From Afipia sp. OHSU_II-C1 (GTDB lineage: Bacteria; Pseudomonadota; Alphaproteobacteria; Rhizobiales; Xanthobacteraceae): DNA of 64,000 bases. Made by a program: the position numbers and the translations under genes. Location: positions 62,001 to 126,000 of the forward strand of contig NZ_APJI01000007.1 of assembly GCF_000497575.1 (NCBI RefSeq), given 5' to 3'. Positions 16,407 through 25,667 of the stretch are shown here, one piece after another. Every line of letters starts with the position of its first letter. Position 1 is the stretch's first letter. The notes under the pieces are model-generated. The model searched no databases, was not told the DNA's origin, and worked only from the letters and a program-made list of their open reading frames with translations.

Positions 16407-17501
16407 TTAGGTCCCGAGCGCCACGGGGCGGAAGGCCTGGCGCAGTGCGCCATCGAGCTTGCCGCCCATCAATTCCATGATCCCGAATGCCTGCTCGGGT
16501 GTCATCGCGGATGTTTCGGCGTCGGGTTCGAGCAGCGAGGCGTAGGTGTCCACCAGCGTCATGATGCGGACGATGTCGCTGATCTGCTGTCCCTGAAGTC
16601 CTTCGGGATAACCGCTGCCGTCGAGCATCTCGTGATGATGAAGCACCACGTCGAGCACCTCGCCGGGAAATCCGCGCTGCTCTTTCAGCGCGTTGTAACC
16701 GAGTTGGGAGTGCTGCGCGAGAATAGCGTTCTCCTCGTCGGTCAGCCTGCCGATCTTTTCGAGAATCGGAACGGGAATGAACGCCTTGCCCACATCGTGG
16801 AGCAGAGCCGCGCGGGTCAGGCGGCGCTGGTCGTCTTCGCGCATGCCGAGATGATGGGCGAAGGCAACCGCATAACCGGTGACGTGCAGGGTGTGGCGAT
16901 AGCTCTTGTTGTGATGCTTGTTGACCGCGATCAGCCACTGCCGCAGCGAGCAGCGTTTGAGCGCGCGCAGAATCTGCGTTTCTGCCTGCATCACATCGTC
17001 GAACGAAAGCGGAATGCCGGCGGGAAGCCGCCGGAAAATCTTCGACATCACGACCAGCGCGGCGGTGACGCCGGTGCTCAGGATGCGCGCGTCGGTGGTG
17101 TGTTCGTCTTCCGGTGTTTCCGGAAACACCTGGCGAATCCGGTGCAGGATGCTTTCCGGATGAAACGGCCGCTGGATGGTATCGGTCGCGCCGAGCGCCC
17201 AGGCCTGCGCCGAGCCGTGATGAAGCGCATCAGCGAGCACGAACAGCCGGGGCAGCGGCTGATAGTCCTTGCCGGTGAGCTTGCTGCGCACGCGCTGCAC
17301 AGCCGCGGCCGAGGTGAGATCGATATCGATGACGACGCCGGCGAAGTCGCTGGCCGGGTGATCGGGCAGATCGAAAATGGAGATCGTTTCCACGCTGCCT
17401 GCATTCCTCAGAATGCGGGCGAGTTCTTCGCTTTGGTCCTCACAATCCGATGCGAGAAGCAGACGTCGCGACGTCTGCGGAAGTTCTGCCAAAGCGGCCA
17501 T
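16407..17501 (-). CDS. HD-GYP domain protein with degenerate receiver domain
   Basis: A 364-residue protein. The N-terminal ~125 residues look like a receiver fold (VVIDIDL, LFVLADALHHG, GATDTIQRPFHP), but the usual MLTA/AKPF residues are gone, so phosphorylation is doubtful. The C-terminal HD-GYP part has HTLHVTGYAVAFAHHLG, LLHDVGKAFIP, AQHSQLG and HHHEMLDGSGYPEGL, consistent with metal-dependent c-di-GMP hydrolysis. It would act as a cytoplasmic c-di-GMP phosphodiesterase or HD-GYP-type regulator. No partner kinase lies nearby. Confidence 0.88.
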   Translation of the reverse strand: MAALAELPQTSRRLLLASDCEDQSEELARILRNAGSVETISIFDLPDHPASDFAGVVIDIDLTSAAAVQRVRSKLTGKDYQPLPRLFVLADALHHGSAQAWALGATDTIQRPFHPESILHRIRQVFPETPEDEHTTDARILSTGVTAALVVMSKIFRRLPAGIPLSFDDVMQAETQILRALKRCSLRQWLIAVNKHHNKSYRHTLHVTGYAVAFAHHLGMREDDQRRLTRAALLHDVGKAFIPVPILEKIGRLTDEENAILAQHSQLGYNALKEQRGFPGEVLDVVLHHHEMLDGSGYPEGLQGQQISDIVRIMTLVDTYASLLEPDAETSAMTPEQAFGIMELMGGKLDGALRQAFRPVALGT

Positions 17502-17695
17502 GTCCGTCCTCTGCGGGGCGTTCGGTAGGTATCAACTCCACAGATGTAGCGAAAAACAGGTTCCCAACTCTTAACAGTTATCCTTAACGGCGGTTACCGG
17601 CTCTCGTCACGCAACCGTGCCTTCCGCCGGCTGCATCTTTAATCAAAGCTGAATCGCAATAGTAACGATTGGGTAAAAGAGCGCAGCCGCCGGCC

Positions 17696-18751
17696 ATGCC
17701 AAAGATTCTGTCGATCCAGTACCTGCGCGCCGCCGCCGCCCTGATGGTGGTGTTTTTCCATGCCGACGGCATGGCGCAGGAATACTTCCATTTTCAACGG
17801 CTGCCGTTCGGCGCGGCCGGCGTCGATATCTTCTTCGTCATCAGCGGATTCATCATGTGGATCACCACGGCGTCGGAGCGGACCACGCCGGCATCCTTCG
17901 CGGTGAACAGGATCATCCGTATCGTGCCGCTCTACTGGACGATGACAGTGCTGCTTTACGGCGGCTGGCTGATCTTTCGCGATCCGGCGACAGTGCCCTC
18001 GCTGTGGAATCTCGTCCGGTCCCTGCTGTTCATCCCGTTCGTTTCGCCGCGAACGGGAGAAATCCAGCCGTTGCTGATCGCCGGATGGACGCTGAATTTC
18101 GAGATGTTCTTCTATGCGGTGTTCGCCCTTGCGCTTCTGATTGCGAGACGGCACCGGGCGGTGTTCGTTTGCACTGTCCTGAGCGCGCTGGTCGTATCCA
18201 CGTTATTTGTTCCACCGTCGGGGCCGGTCGCGCTCACCTACACCAGCCCGCTGCTGATCGAGTTCATGATCGGATGTCTGCTGGGTGTCATGTATGAGCG
18301 CAAGGCGTTGCCGCGCCCGGCTGTCGCCGTGTTCCTGCTCGCCACTGGATGTGGCCTGCTGCTGACGTCAGGCGTGCTGTCGGCAGCCAACATTTCTGCT
18401 TCGCGCTTTTTTCATTGGGGGCTTCCAGCATTCCTGATCGTCACCGGCGCGCTCGCGCTCGAACCGAAGTTGAAGGATTGGCGCCTGCCGATGTTGCTGG
18501 GCGACGCATCCTATTCGATTTATCTCACCCACGGCGTCGTACTCTCTGCCGCGAAGAACGCGGTCGTCTTCTCGGGCAACGGTGCGCCGTCACTGCTGGC
18601 CGGCGGGTTCATTCTCGTTGGGTGCCTGGCGAGCGTGGTGGGCGGCGTTCTGGTCTACCGGATGATCGAAATGCCATTGGTTGCGATCTGCAAGAATCTG
18701 GCCGCGGTGGTTCGGCGGCCGGCCGCGGTCGCCGCGCACCGGCCGACCTGA
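17696..18751 (+). CDS. Acyltransferase-3 family membrane protein
   Basis: A polytopic inner-membrane protein of 351 residues, OafA/ExoZ type, that transfers acyl groups (often acetyl) to extracellular polysaccharide. The N-terminus has IQYLRAAAALMVVFFHA, with the catalytic-type histidine, and the FFVISGFIMW block. About ten membrane spans follow, and a YSIYLTH motif is near the end. The ATG at 17696 is preferred over an in-frame TTG at 17669. The acceptor is unknown; no polysaccharide cluster is adjacent. It converges on the zinc GTPase gene with 6 bases between stops. Confidence 0.9.
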   Translation: MPKILSIQYLRAAAALMVVFFHADGMAQEYFHFQRLPFGAAGVDIFFVISGFIMWITTASERTTPASFAVNRIIRIVPLYWTMTVLLYGGWLIFRDPATVPSLWNLVRSLLFIPFVSPRTGEIQPLLIAGWTLNFEMFFYAVFALALLIARRHRAVFVCTVLSALVVSTLFVPPSGPVALTYTSPLLIEFMIGCLLGVMYERKALPRPAVAVFLLATGCGLLLTSGVLSAANISASRFFHWGLPAFLIVTGALALEPKLKDWRLPMLLGDASYSIYLTHGVVLSAAKNAVVFSGNGAPSLLAGGFILVGCLASVVGGVLVYRMIEMPLVAICKNLAAVVRRPAAVAAHRPT

Positions 18752-18757
18752 CACCCC

Positions 18758-19972
18758 TCACGCTGCCTCATCGGCGCGGCGCCAGACCGGAAAAGGATCG
18801 CGGAGTTTCGCCCACGCTGCGGTGTTCATCGCGTCCTTGCCGGAGATCGCCACAAGGCACGCATCGAGCCGTCGCGTCAGTTCGGCGGTGTCCATGCCGG
18901 TGCCGATGAAGACGATTTCCTGCCGGCGATCGCCCCACACCTCCGACCAGCTCTTCGCGATGGCCGCGCGCCATTCCGGATGATCGGGCCAGCGCTCCTC
19001 CGGGATTGCCGCCCACCAGAATCCCATCGCTTCGTTGCGCACGATCGCGCCGGCCTGGCTGAGTTCGCCGACCCATTGCGGCCGCGTCGCCAGCCAGAAG
19101 TGCCCCTTGGCGCGGATCACGCCTGGCCAGCTTGAGGTGATGAAGGCGTGAAACTTCTGCGGATCGAACGGCCGGCGCGCGCGATAGACGAAATTCGTCA
19201 CGCCGTATTCCTCCGTCTCCGGCACATGGTTGGCGAAGCCGTACAGTTCCTTGAACCAGACCGGATGCTGCTGTGCTTTTTCAAAATCGAAGCGCCCGGT
19301 GTTGAGAATTTTTTCCAGCGGCACCTTGGAAAAGCTGGTCTCGATGATCTCCGCTTCGGGATTGAGCGCGATCAAGATGCGTCGTGCGGCTTCGCACTGG
19401 GCGGGCGAGGCGTCGCCGATCTTGTTGAGCACGATGACGTCGGCGAACTCGATCTGGTCGACCAGGAGATCGACCAGCGTGCGCTTGTCGTCGTCGCCGA
19501 GCGACTCGCCGCGGTCGCGCAGGAAATCGTGCGAGGCGTAATCCCGCAGCAGGTTCACCGCGTCCACAACGGTCACCATGGTGTCGAGCTTCGCCACGTC
19601 GCTGAGACTCACGCCGTCCTCGTCGCGGAAATCGAAGGTGGTCGCGACCGGCAGGGGCTCGGAGATGCCGGTAGATTCGATCAGCAGGTAATCGAAACGT
19701 CCGTCGTGAGCGAGTCTGCTGACTTCCTTGAGCAGGTCGTCGCGCAGCGTGCAGCAGATGCAGCCGTTGGTCATCTCGACCAGGGTTTCATTCGTCCGCG
19801 ACAGGTCCGCACCGCCATTGCGAATGAGGTCGGCGTCGATGTTCACCTCGCTCATGTCGTTCACGATCACGGCAACCCGCAGACCCTGCCGGTTGTTCAG
19901 CACATGGTTCATCAGGGTCGTCTTCCCAGAGCCGAGGAAGCCGGAGAGCACGGTGACGGGCAGTTTTTTCAT
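18758..19972 (-). CDS. COG0523/ZigA-type zinc-handling GTPase
   Basis: A G3E P-loop GTPase of 404 residues. Walker A is GFLGSGKTT, the metal-binding CxCC motif is in [11 protein letters not shown], the G4 motif is LNKIG, and a CobW C-terminal domain follows ([20 protein letters not shown]...). Members induced by zinc starvation deliver or conserve Zn(II) for essential enzymes. Control by Zur is directly supported by a perfect palindrome 69 bases upstream of the ATG. CobW itself (cobalamin) is unlikely because no cob genes are near. Confidence 0.92.
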   Translation of the reverse strand: MKKLPVTVLSGFLGSGKTTLMNHVLNNRQGLRVAVIVNDMSEVNIDADLIRNGGADLSRTNETLVEMTNGCICCTLRDDLLKEVSRLAHDGRFDYLLIESTGISEPLPVATTFDFRDEDGVSLSDVAKLDTMVTVVDAVNLLRDYASHDFLRDRGESLGDDDKRTLVDLLVDQIEFADVIVLNKIGDASPAQCEAARRILIALNPEAEIIETSFSKVPLEKILNTGRFDFEKAQQHPVWFKELYGFANHVPETEEYGVTNFVYRARRPFDPQKFHAFITSSWPGVIRAKGHFWLATRPQWVGELSQAGAIVRNEAMGFWWAAIPEERWPDHPEWRAAIAKSWSEVWGDRRQEIVFIGTGMDTAELTRRLDACLVAISGKDAMNTAAWAKLRDPFPVWRRADEAA

Positions 19973-20040
19973 GGGAATCGAACAGCCTTTTCAATGCGAT
20001 GCGGGAGAGGCGGCGGGGCGGCATGAAGCGCTCGCTATGA

Positions 20041-20062
20041 TTGTTATGTTATAACATAACAA
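20041..20062. promoter_or_regulatory. Zur box
   Basis: A perfect 22-base palindrome with half-site TTGTTATGTTA, containing TGTTATxxTATAACA-like core bases of the Zur consensus of proteobacteria. It lies 69 bases upstream of the zinc GTPase ATG, where a bound Zur-Zn dimer would block RNA polymerase. The next gene on this side (ends at 20169, minus strand) reads toward it, so the target is the GTPase gene. Confidence 0.8.
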
Positions 20063-20168
20063 ATGCATCCAAGATCCGGCAAGGCAAGACCGATCGCGGA
20101 GATGAAATTTTTAGGAGAGGGACGGACGACCCGTTCAAAGTGCCGGGAGCGATAAATGTAGGTGGGCG

Positions 20169-20414
20169 CTATTCGGCGCCGTCGCCCTTATCGTCGGCAT
20201 TGCGTCCATTTGGACTGCGGCCGAGGACGCCATAATTGGCGGATTTCAGTCCCGTGCCGGTCACGATCTCGGCAGACGCCAGACCTAGCTTGAGAAGTTC
20301 CCGCACCGCGGCGGCCCGGGTCGGCATCCGGTGCTTGAAGCGGAAATCGTCGATCGCGGATAATTCCTCAGGCGAAAGCATGATCTGCAGGCGTTCGCCG
20401 CGCAAATCGCTCAT
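20169..20414 (-). CDS. Small ribbon-helix-helix-like protein
   Basis: An 81-residue protein with a good ribosome site (AGGAGG six bases before the ATG). The first half reads GERLQIMLSPEELSAIDDFRF followed by MPTRAAAVRELLKLGL, the strand-helix-helix pattern of Arc/MetJ DNA-binding proteins; the tail is polar and probably disordered. No toxin gene is next to it, so it is more likely a small regulator than an antitoxin. The target is unknown. Confidence 0.75.
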   Translation of the reverse strand: MSDLRGERLQIMLSPEELSAIDDFRFKHRMPTRAAAVRELLKLGLASAEIVTGTGLKSANYGVLGRSPNGRNADDKGDGAE

Positions 20415-20565
20415 TTTAGCCTCCTGTGGGGGCGTTTGCTGCCAAGGTCTTTGCCAGACGATGGGTTAGTAAATTACTCAATTCACTCACGTGAACAAAG
20501 TTCCCCACTCCGCTACGGAATCCCAAAATTAGTAAAAAACTCCTTTTATTTCAATAAGTTATGTC

Positions 20566-20594
20566 TTGCGACATGGTTCGTTCGGTGCGATATT
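20566..20594 (+). promoter_or_regulatory. Candidate sigma-70 promoter
   Basis: TTGCGA (20566-20571) and GATATT (20589-20594) are separated by 17 bases and precede the small gene starting at 20633. The preceding 100 bases are unusually AT-rich for this window. The match is moderate and based on spacing and sequence only. Confidence 0.35.
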
Positions 20595-20632
20595 GGCTCA
20601 GGAGGGGCGCTCACTTCTGATTGGATATTTCG

Positions 20633-20824
20633 ATGCTCAACAATAATTCCGCCGAACTGCGCGAATGGGCAGCTCGCTGTGAGAAGATGGCTGCATCGGC
20701 GACCAGCGAAAACGAGCGCGCGGACCTGATCCGCAAGCGCGATGCGCTGCGTGCCTTGGCAGACTCTGAAGACTGGCTGGCAGGGCTGTCGCCAGGTGGA
20801 ACGCCGGCAATTTCCTCAATCTGA
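20633..20824 (+). CDS. Small hypothetical protein
   Basis: A 63-residue helical protein (MLNNNSAELREWAARCEKMAAS...) with a charged alpha-helical body of about 45 residues and a short Pro/Gly tail ending AGLSPGGTPAISSI. An in-frame TTG at 20621 is an alternative start; GGAGG at 20601-20605 is rather far from either. No signal peptide or membrane span is seen. The motif ELREWAARCEKMA is one I associate with short conserved proteins of this bacterial group, but no function is known. Confidence 0.65.
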   Translation: MLNNNSAELREWAARCEKMAASATSENERADLIRKRDALRALADSEDWLAGLSPGGTPAISSI

Positions 20825-20963
20825 GGGCTGATGGCCTGATCCCGGCGTCGGAAAAAGCCGCTCTAAAATCCGCTCATTTCCTTGTATTTCTGGCCCTTTG
20901 GGGCTAAGAACCCGCCACGTCAGCGGCCCCCGCACCCCTGGAGGCTTGCCGCGATGTAAAACC

Positions 20964-20980
20964 GGGCCGCTTTGCGGCCC
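20964..20980 (+). terminator. GC hairpin upstream of rplY
   Basis: GGGCCGC-TTT-GCGGCCC forms a perfect 7-base-pair stem, followed by TTCACTTTTAAATC. It lies between the small gene ending at 20824 and rplY (21010). The T-richness is modest, so it could end the upstream transcript or shape the rplY leader. Confidence 0.4.
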
Positions 20981-21009
20981 TTCACTTTTAAATCTTGAGG
21001 AACTGAACA

Positions 21010-21741
21010 ATGGCGACCGTCAAGGAATTGAAGGCGACCGCTCGTCCGAAGGCCGGCAAGGGGGCCGCCCGGGCTGAACGTCGCGCTGGCCGTATCCCGG
21101 CAGTGATCTATGGCAACAACCAGCCCCCGCTGACCATCTCGCTCGACGATGCTGAACTGCGCCTGCGCATTCAGGCCGGGCGTTTTCTGACCACAATTCA
21201 CGACATCGAACTCGACGGCAAAAAGCACCGCGTGATTCCGCGCGACTTCAGCCTCGATCCGGTGCGCGACTTCCCGCTGCACGTGGACTTCCTGCGTCTC
21301 GGCGAAGGCTCCAAGATCCGCGTCAGCGTTCCGCTGCACGTGCTGAATTCGGAAACCTCGCCAGGCGTGAAGCGCGGCGGCACGGTCAACATCGTGACCC
21401 ACAACATCGACCTTGAGGTGCCGGCGGACAACATTCCGCAGTATCTCGAAGCTGACGTGGGCAAGCTCGACATCGGCAGCTCGCTGCACATCACCGACAT
21501 CAAGCTGCCGAACGGCGTGAAGCTGTTTACCCGCGAAGACGCGACGCTGGTCACCATCGTTCCGCCGTCAGGCTACAACGAAGAACTGAAGGCTGCTGCG
21601 GCTGCTGCTGCCGGTGGTGCTGCGCCTGCGGCCGGTGCTGCTCCTGCGGCCGGCGCTGCGGCGGCTGCTCCTGCGGCTGGTGCTGCGAAGGCTCCCGCGG
21701 CTGCTGCCGCCAAGGCGCCTGCTGCCGACAAGAAGAAGTAA
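21010..21741 (+). CDS. rplY: 50S ribosomal protein L25, CTC type
   Basis: Binds 5S rRNA in the large subunit. The N-terminal L25 domain (KELKATARPKAGKGAARAERRAGRIPAVIYG) is followed by the TL5/CTC beta domain (RVSVPLHVLNSETSPGVKRGG...). The C-terminal 45 residues are an Ala/Pro low-complexity tail ending in ADKKK, built from near-repeats of GAAPAA at DNA level. GAGGAA lies before the ATG. It begins the rplY-pth-ychF run. Confidence 0.96.
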   Translation: MATVKELKATARPKAGKGAARAERRAGRIPAVIYGNNQPPLTISLDDAELRLRIQAGRFLTTIHDIELDGKKHRVIPRDFSLDPVRDFPLHVDFLRLGEGSKIRVSVPLHVLNSETSPGVKRGGTVNIVTHNIDLEVPADNIPQYLEADVGKLDIGSSLHITDIKLPNGVKLFTREDATLVTIVPPSGYNEELKAAAAAAAGGAAPAAGAAPAAGAAAAAPAAGAAKAPAAAAAKAPAADKKK

Positions 21742-21762
21742 GCGGCCGGGAGAGCCCGTGCC

Positions 21763-22377
21763 ATGCGCCTGTTCGTCGGACTGGGGAATCCCGGCGCGAA
21801 GTATCAGGGCAACCGGCACAACATCGGGTTCATGGCTGTCGACGAGATCGCACGGCGTCACGGATTTGGTCCGTGGCGCCGTCGCTTTCAGGGGGAGACC
21901 TCCGAAGGCAATCTCGGCAATGGGCGCGTCATTCTGCTGAAGCCCACGACTTATATGAACGAGTCGGGCAACGCGGTCGGCGAAGCGACGAAGTTCTTCA
22001 AGATGAGCGTCGGCGACATCACGGTGTTTCACGACGAGATCGAACTGCCGCCCGCGAAACTGCGCGTCAAGATCGGCGGCGGCATTGCGGGACACAACGG
22101 ACTTCGCTCCATCTCCGCGCATGTCGGCAACGATTATCGCCGCGTGAGGCTCGGAGTCGGGCATCCCGGCGTCAAGGATCTGGTGCATCAGCACGTTCTG
22201 TCCGATTTCGCCAAAAGCGAAATGCCTTGGGTCACCGCGCTGTGCGAGGCGATTGCCGACAACGCAGCGTTTATCGTCACCGGGCAGGACGCGTCGTTTG
22301 CAAACAAGGTGCATCTTGCGATGGATGCAAAGGGATTCACATCGAAGGACGACAGCGAACCGTCGCCCAAAAAATGA
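21763..22377 (+). CDS. pth: Peptidyl-tRNA hydrolase
   Basis: Recycles peptidyl-tRNA dropped from stalled ribosomes by cleaving the ester bond. The family signature [19 protein letters not shown] holds catalytic H19; PTTYMNESG and the FHDEIELP loop with the catalytic aspartate are present. At 204 residues the length is normal. It follows rplY after 21 bases and should be co-transcribed with it. Confidence 0.97.
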   Translation: MRLFVGLGNPGAKYQGNRHNIGFMAVDEIARRHGFGPWRRRFQGETSEGNLGNGRVILLKPTTYMNESGNAVGEATKFFKMSVGDITVFHDEIELPPAKLRVKIGGGIAGHNGLRSISAHVGNDYRRVRLGVGHPGVKDLVHQHVLSDFAKSEMPWVTALCEAIADNAAFIVTGQDASFANKVHLAMDAKGFTSKDDSEPSPKK

Positions 22378-22454
22378 TTGTCATCGCCGGACTTGATCCG
22401 GCGATCCATCTTTCCAAAGAAGATGGATACGCGGGGCAAGCCCGCGTATGACGA
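22378..22454. repeat. Palindromic repeat family D, copy 1
   Basis: GCCGGACTTGATCCGGCGATCCATC and then GATGGATACGCGGGGCAAGCCCGCGTATGAC form two nested hairpins joined by inverted GATCCATC/GATGGAT. It starts directly at the pth stop and ends about 45 bases before ychF. A diverged copy is at 23617-23703. Confidence 0.75.
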
Positions 22455-22499
22455 AATGAAATCGAAGCGGTCACCGTACGTCAAAGTCGAAAGAAGATT

Positions 22500-23597
22500 A
22501 TGGGTTTCAAATGCGGCATCGTCGGACTGCCCAACGTCGGCAAGTCCACACTGTTCAACGCGCTGACGGAAACGGCGGCAGCGCAGGCGGCGAACTATCC
22601 GTTCTGCACCATCGAGCCGAATGTCGGCGCGGTGGCGGTACCCGATCCGCGGCTCGACAAGCTGTCGGCGATCGCGAAGTCGCAGCAGATCATCCCGACG
22701 CAACTGACGTTCGTGGACATCGCGGGTCTGGTCAAGGGCGCGTCGAAGGGCGAAGGCCTCGGCAACCAGTTTCTCGCCACCATTCGCGAAGTCGATGCGG
22801 TGGCGCATGTGGTCCGCTGTTTTGAGGATTCCGACATCACCCATGTCGAAGGCAAGATCGCGCCGCTGGCCGACATCGAGACCATCGAGACCGAGCTGAT
22901 GCTCGCCGATCTCGACAGCCTCGAGAAACGCGTCGACAATCTGACCAAGAAGGCCAAGGGCGGCGACAAGGATTCCAGGGAGCAGCTCGAACTGGTCGAT
23001 CGCGCCCTGAAGCTGCTGCGCGATGGCAAGCCGGCGCGTTTCCTCGAGCGCAAGGCGGAGGAGGAGCGTGCGTTCCGCATGCTCGGTCTGCTGACGTCCA
23101 AGCCTGTTCTCTATGTCTGCAATGTCGAGGAAGGCGCTGCCGCCGCCGGCAACTCGTTTTCGCAGCAGGTGTTTGAGCACGCCAAAAAGGAAGGCGCGGT
23201 TGCGGTGGCGATTTCCGCCAAGATCGAATCCGAGATCGCGACGCTGTCACGCGAGGAGCGTGCCGACTTTCTCGACACCCTGGGACTCGAAGAAGCGGGT
23301 CTCGACCGCCTGATCCGCGCCGGTTACGAACTGCTGCATCTCATCACGTATTTCACCGTTGGCCCGAAGGAAGCCCGTGCCTGGACCATCACCAAGGGCA
23401 CCAAGGCGCCCGCGGCGGCCGGCGTGATCCATACCGATTTCGAGAAGGGCTTCATCCGCGCCGAGACCATCGCCTATGACGACTACATCGCGAATGGTGG
23501 CGAGTCCGGCGCGCGCGATACCGGCAAGCTGCGGCTGGAAGGCAAGGAATACGTCGTCGCCGACGGCGACGTGATGCATTTCAGGTTCAATACCTGA
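22500..23597 (+). CDS. ychF: Redox-regulated ATPase YchF (OLA1-like)
   Basis: A ribosome-associated P-loop NTPase of the Obg-related YchF/OLA1 family that hydrolyses ATP rather than GTP; 365 residues. P-loop [15 protein letters not shown] is near the N-terminus, the [20 protein letters not shown] switch region follows, a coiled-coil insertion is at about 130-200, and a TGS domain ends the protein ([21 protein letters not shown]...). The noncanonical G4 motif (YVCNVEE) explains ATP preference in this family. It is implicated in translation and oxidative-stress responses. Confidence 0.97.
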   Translation: MGFKCGIVGLPNVGKSTLFNALTETAAAQAANYPFCTIEPNVGAVAVPDPRLDKLSAIAKSQQIIPTQLTFVDIAGLVKGASKGEGLGNQFLATIREVDAVAHVVRCFEDSDITHVEGKIAPLADIETIETELMLADLDSLEKRVDNLTKKAKGGDKDSREQLELVDRALKLLRDGKPARFLERKAEEERAFRMLGLLTSKPVLYVCNVEEGAAAAGNSFSQQVFEHAKKEGAVAVAISAKIESEIATLSREERADFLDTLGLEEAGLDRLIRAGYELLHLITYFTVGPKEARAWTITKGTKAPAAAGVIHTDFEKGFIRAETIAYDDYIANGGESGARDTGKLRLEGKEYVVADGDVMHFRFNT

Positions 23598-23616
23598 GGC
23601 ACCGACGGTTCACATT

Positions 23617-23703
23617 CGTCATTGCCGGGCTTTGACCCGGCAATCCATCTTTTGAGAATTGCTTTCTTAAGCTGGATGCGCGGGTCAAGCTAGCGCACGA
23701 CAT
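23617..23703. repeat. Palindromic repeat family D, copy 2
   Basis: TCATTGCCGGGCTTTGACCCGGCAATCCATC followed by GGATGCGCGGGTCAAGCTAGCGC repeats the design of the element at 22378-22454, with more mismatches in the second hairpin. It lies between the convergent ychF and DUF4282 genes. Confidence 0.7.
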
Positions 23704-23728
23704 ATCTCATGGAGGGCGTTGCGTGTCC

Positions 23729-24028
23729 TTACATCTGACGGTCGCGGCCCTGGTCGCGGATCGCACCGAGATGCTCGTTGATCCGGAAGACGATCAGGAT
23801 CAGTTCGGCGCTGATGCGTGAGAAGATAATCCCGACCACCACGCCGGCCAGCGCCGACAGCAACTGGATGAACCCGCCGAACGGGCTGATCGCCATCACG
23901 GTCAGGGCCGAGAATATGCCTGCGATCCCGAACAGGATGATCAGCGCGATCACCAGCCAGTAGAAGGCCTTGATGATGGTGGGTGTGATGAACCTGTCCC
24001 ACTGGAAGAGATCCTGGAAATGAAACAT
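23729..24028 (-). CDS. DUF4282-type small membrane protein
   Basis: A 99-residue inner-membrane protein. The start is the ATG at 24028 (MFHFQDLFQWDRFITP); the longer frame overlaps the upstream DNA without family character. Two membrane helices (about 17-43 and 52-70) are joined by a short loop, and a positively charged C-terminus carries ELILIVFRINEHLGAIRD, the conserved part of DUF4282. The role is unknown. Confidence 0.82.
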   Translation of the reverse strand: MFHFQDLFQWDRFITPTIIKAFYWLVIALIILFGIAGIFSALTVMAISPFGGFIQLLSALAGVVVGIIFSRISAELILIVFRINEHLGAIRDQGRDRQM

Positions 24029-24214
24029 GGGCTTTCTCCAGATGAGCCGAAAAAGACAGAATACGGTGGGCGAATCAGCGACGGACCGAACCGCTCCGGA
24101 TGGCCAGGGTTGTCGCATATCGCCGGAAAAGACGGAAGGCGGCCACGCAACGCACCGCTTGAGGTGTCCTGAAATAACGGCCAAACTGCGCCTATCCACA
24201 ACGCGATTGAAACG

Positions 24215-24673
24215 ATGAAACTCACTTTCGAAGACTTCAAGCTCGGCCATTTCGGCACGTTCGGGCCGCACCATGTTTCCCGCGACGACATTATCGCCTT
24301 CGCCTCCGAGTTCGATCCGCAGCCGATGCATCTGGACGAGGAGGCGGCCAGCCGCACCATCCTCAAGGGTCTGTCAGGCTCGGGCTGGCACATGTGCTCG
24401 CTGCTGATGCGGATCTGCTGGGATGGATTCATCCACAACATCGCCTCGGCAGGGTCGCCAGGCGTCGACGAGGTGCGGTGGGTTTCGCCGCTGCGGCCGG
24501 GCGACGATCTCACGATATCCGTCGACGTGGTCTCGACGCGTGAATCCAAGAGCCGTTCCGATGTCGGGTTCGTTTACATCAAGAACGACATGCGCAACGC
24601 ATCGGGGCAGACGCTGATGCTGGCGACGTTGCCTCTGATGGTGTTGCGCCGCGCCGCGGCCGGCGTGAGGTAG
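24215..24673 (+). CDS. MaoC-family hot-dog dehydratase, first of a pair
   Basis: A 152-residue MaoC-like protein of the hot-dog fold. The hydratase-2 motif is visible at SEFDPQPMHLDEEAA, with D and H as catalytic-type residues, and the gly-rich SGSGWHMCSLLMR helix follows. Such enzymes hydrate enoyl-CoA compounds. It is followed after 9 bases by a second MaoC gene; the two proteins align well along their length and could form a heterodimer. The substrate is unknown. Confidence 0.88.
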   Translation: MKLTFEDFKLGHFGTFGPHHVSRDDIIAFASEFDPQPMHLDEEAASRTILKGLSGSGWHMCSLLMRICWDGFIHNIASAGSPGVDEVRWVSPLRPGDDLTISVDVVSTRESKSRSDVGFVYIKNDMRNASGQTLMLATLPLMVLRRAAAGVR

Positions 24674-24682
24674 GGACAGTCC

Positions 24683-25162
24683 ATGCCATATTTCGAAGAC
24701 ATCAAGATCGGCGATCGCCGCGAGCTGGGCTCGTTTACGTTCCTTGCGGAGGACATCAAGAAGTTCGCCGCGAAGTTCGATCCGCAGCCGTTTCACCTCG
24801 ACGAGGAAGCCGGGCGCAATTCCGTGTTCGGCGGTCTCGCCGCTTCGGGCTGGCATGTGGCGGCGACGTACATGCGGCTCACGGTGGCGAGCTTCCAGCG
24901 TGAAGCCGCTGAACAGGCGGCGCGGGGCGAGAAGCCGATCGTGTCGGGGCCGTCGCCGGGATTTCGCGAACTGAAATGGCTCAAGCCCGTGCTGGCGGGC
25001 GATACGCTGACCTACGTCTCCGAGATCACGTCGAAGCGCCCGCTGGAGTCGCGTCCGCAATTCGGCTTCGTCGGCTTCTACAACACCGGCGTCAATCAGC
25101 GCGGCGAACTGGCGTTCTCATTCCTGGGTTCGGTGTTCGCGCCGCGCCGTCCCGCCACCTGA
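24683..25162 (+). CDS. MaoC-family hot-dog dehydratase, second of a pair
   Basis: A 159-residue paralogue of the upstream protein, sharing FDPQPxHLDEEA and the SGWHV segment. It keeps the catalytic-type D and H (AKFDPQPFHLDEEAG). The tandem of two short MaoC proteins, each a single hot-dog, suggests one complementary pair as in heterodimeric R-hydratases; this is inference. A minus-strand terminator follows its stop. Confidence 0.88.
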   Translation: MPYFEDIKIGDRRELGSFTFLAEDIKKFAAKFDPQPFHLDEEAGRNSVFGGLAASGWHVAATYMRLTVASFQREAAEQAARGEKPIVSGPSPGFRELKWLKPVLAGDTLTYVSEITSKRPLESRPQFGFVGFYNTGVNQRGELAFSFLGSVFAPRRPAT

Positions 25163-25165
25163 CAG

Positions 25166-25197
25166 AAAAATGCCGCCCGCTCTGTCGAGGGGCGGCA
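25166..25197 (-). terminator. Rho-independent terminator of the gene at 25251
   Basis: On the minus strand TGCCGCCC and GGGCGGCA form an 8-base-pair stem immediately followed by TTTTT. It lies 54 bases beyond the stop of the minus-strand gene and 9 bases after the stop of the convergent MaoC gene. Confidence 0.7.
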
Positions 25198-25250
25198 AGT
25201 CTCAGGGAGGTGACCGCGGCACGGTCTGGATGCCGCGGTCAGAGGATCGT

Positions 25251-25667
25251 TCAGTCCTGACGCGGCTCGGGCGCGGTGCGCTTCCACTGCGCCAGATTGT
25301 CGGCGATCATCCGCGTCGACTTCATCGCGGTCTGTCCGAGCTGGGCGTAGCCGGCCAGTTCACGCTGAATGCGCTGACCTTCGTTGTGCATCAGCGTGCG
25401 CAGACCTTCGAGCTCCGCAATCAGCGTCTCGATTTCGCTGAGCGAAGCACCTGCTACGCGATTGATCAGGTTGTTGACGCTGCCGACAGCGGCATCAGCG
25501 GATGCATCCGCAGCAGGCGCGTCAGTGCCCGGAGCTGCCGGAGCGCGCCGAAGATAGGCGACATCCTTGCGGACGAAATCGCGAATGCCGGCTTCGACGT
25601 CGTTGACGGCGGCGAGGTTCTTGTCCTCTTCGGTCATTTCGGATTTTTCTGCTGGCAAAGCGTTCAT
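25251..25667 (-). CDS. Hypothetical protein with helical C-terminus
   Basis: A 138-residue protein with no signal peptide. The ATG at 25667 (MNALPAEKSE) has AAGGA upstream. The N-terminal third is acidic, an Ala/Pro linker (about 50-65) follows, and the rest is predicted helical with heptad-like hydrophobics (SLSEIETLIAELEGLRTLMHNEGQRIQRELAGYAQLG). It could be a coiled-coil or bundle protein. No family is recognised. Confidence 0.75.
   Translation of the reverse strand: MNALPAEKSEMTEEDKNLAAVNDVEAGIRDFVRKDVAYLRRAPAAPGTDAPAADASADAAVGSVNNLINRVAGASLSEIETLIAELEGLRTLMHNEGQRIQRELAGYAQLGQTAMKSTRMIADNLAQWKRTAPEPRQD

Noticed and set aside
20169-20414. Toxin-antitoxin pair
   Set aside because: The RHH-like protein has no adjacent toxin-like gene; the next gene (20633) is on the other strand and not toxin-like.
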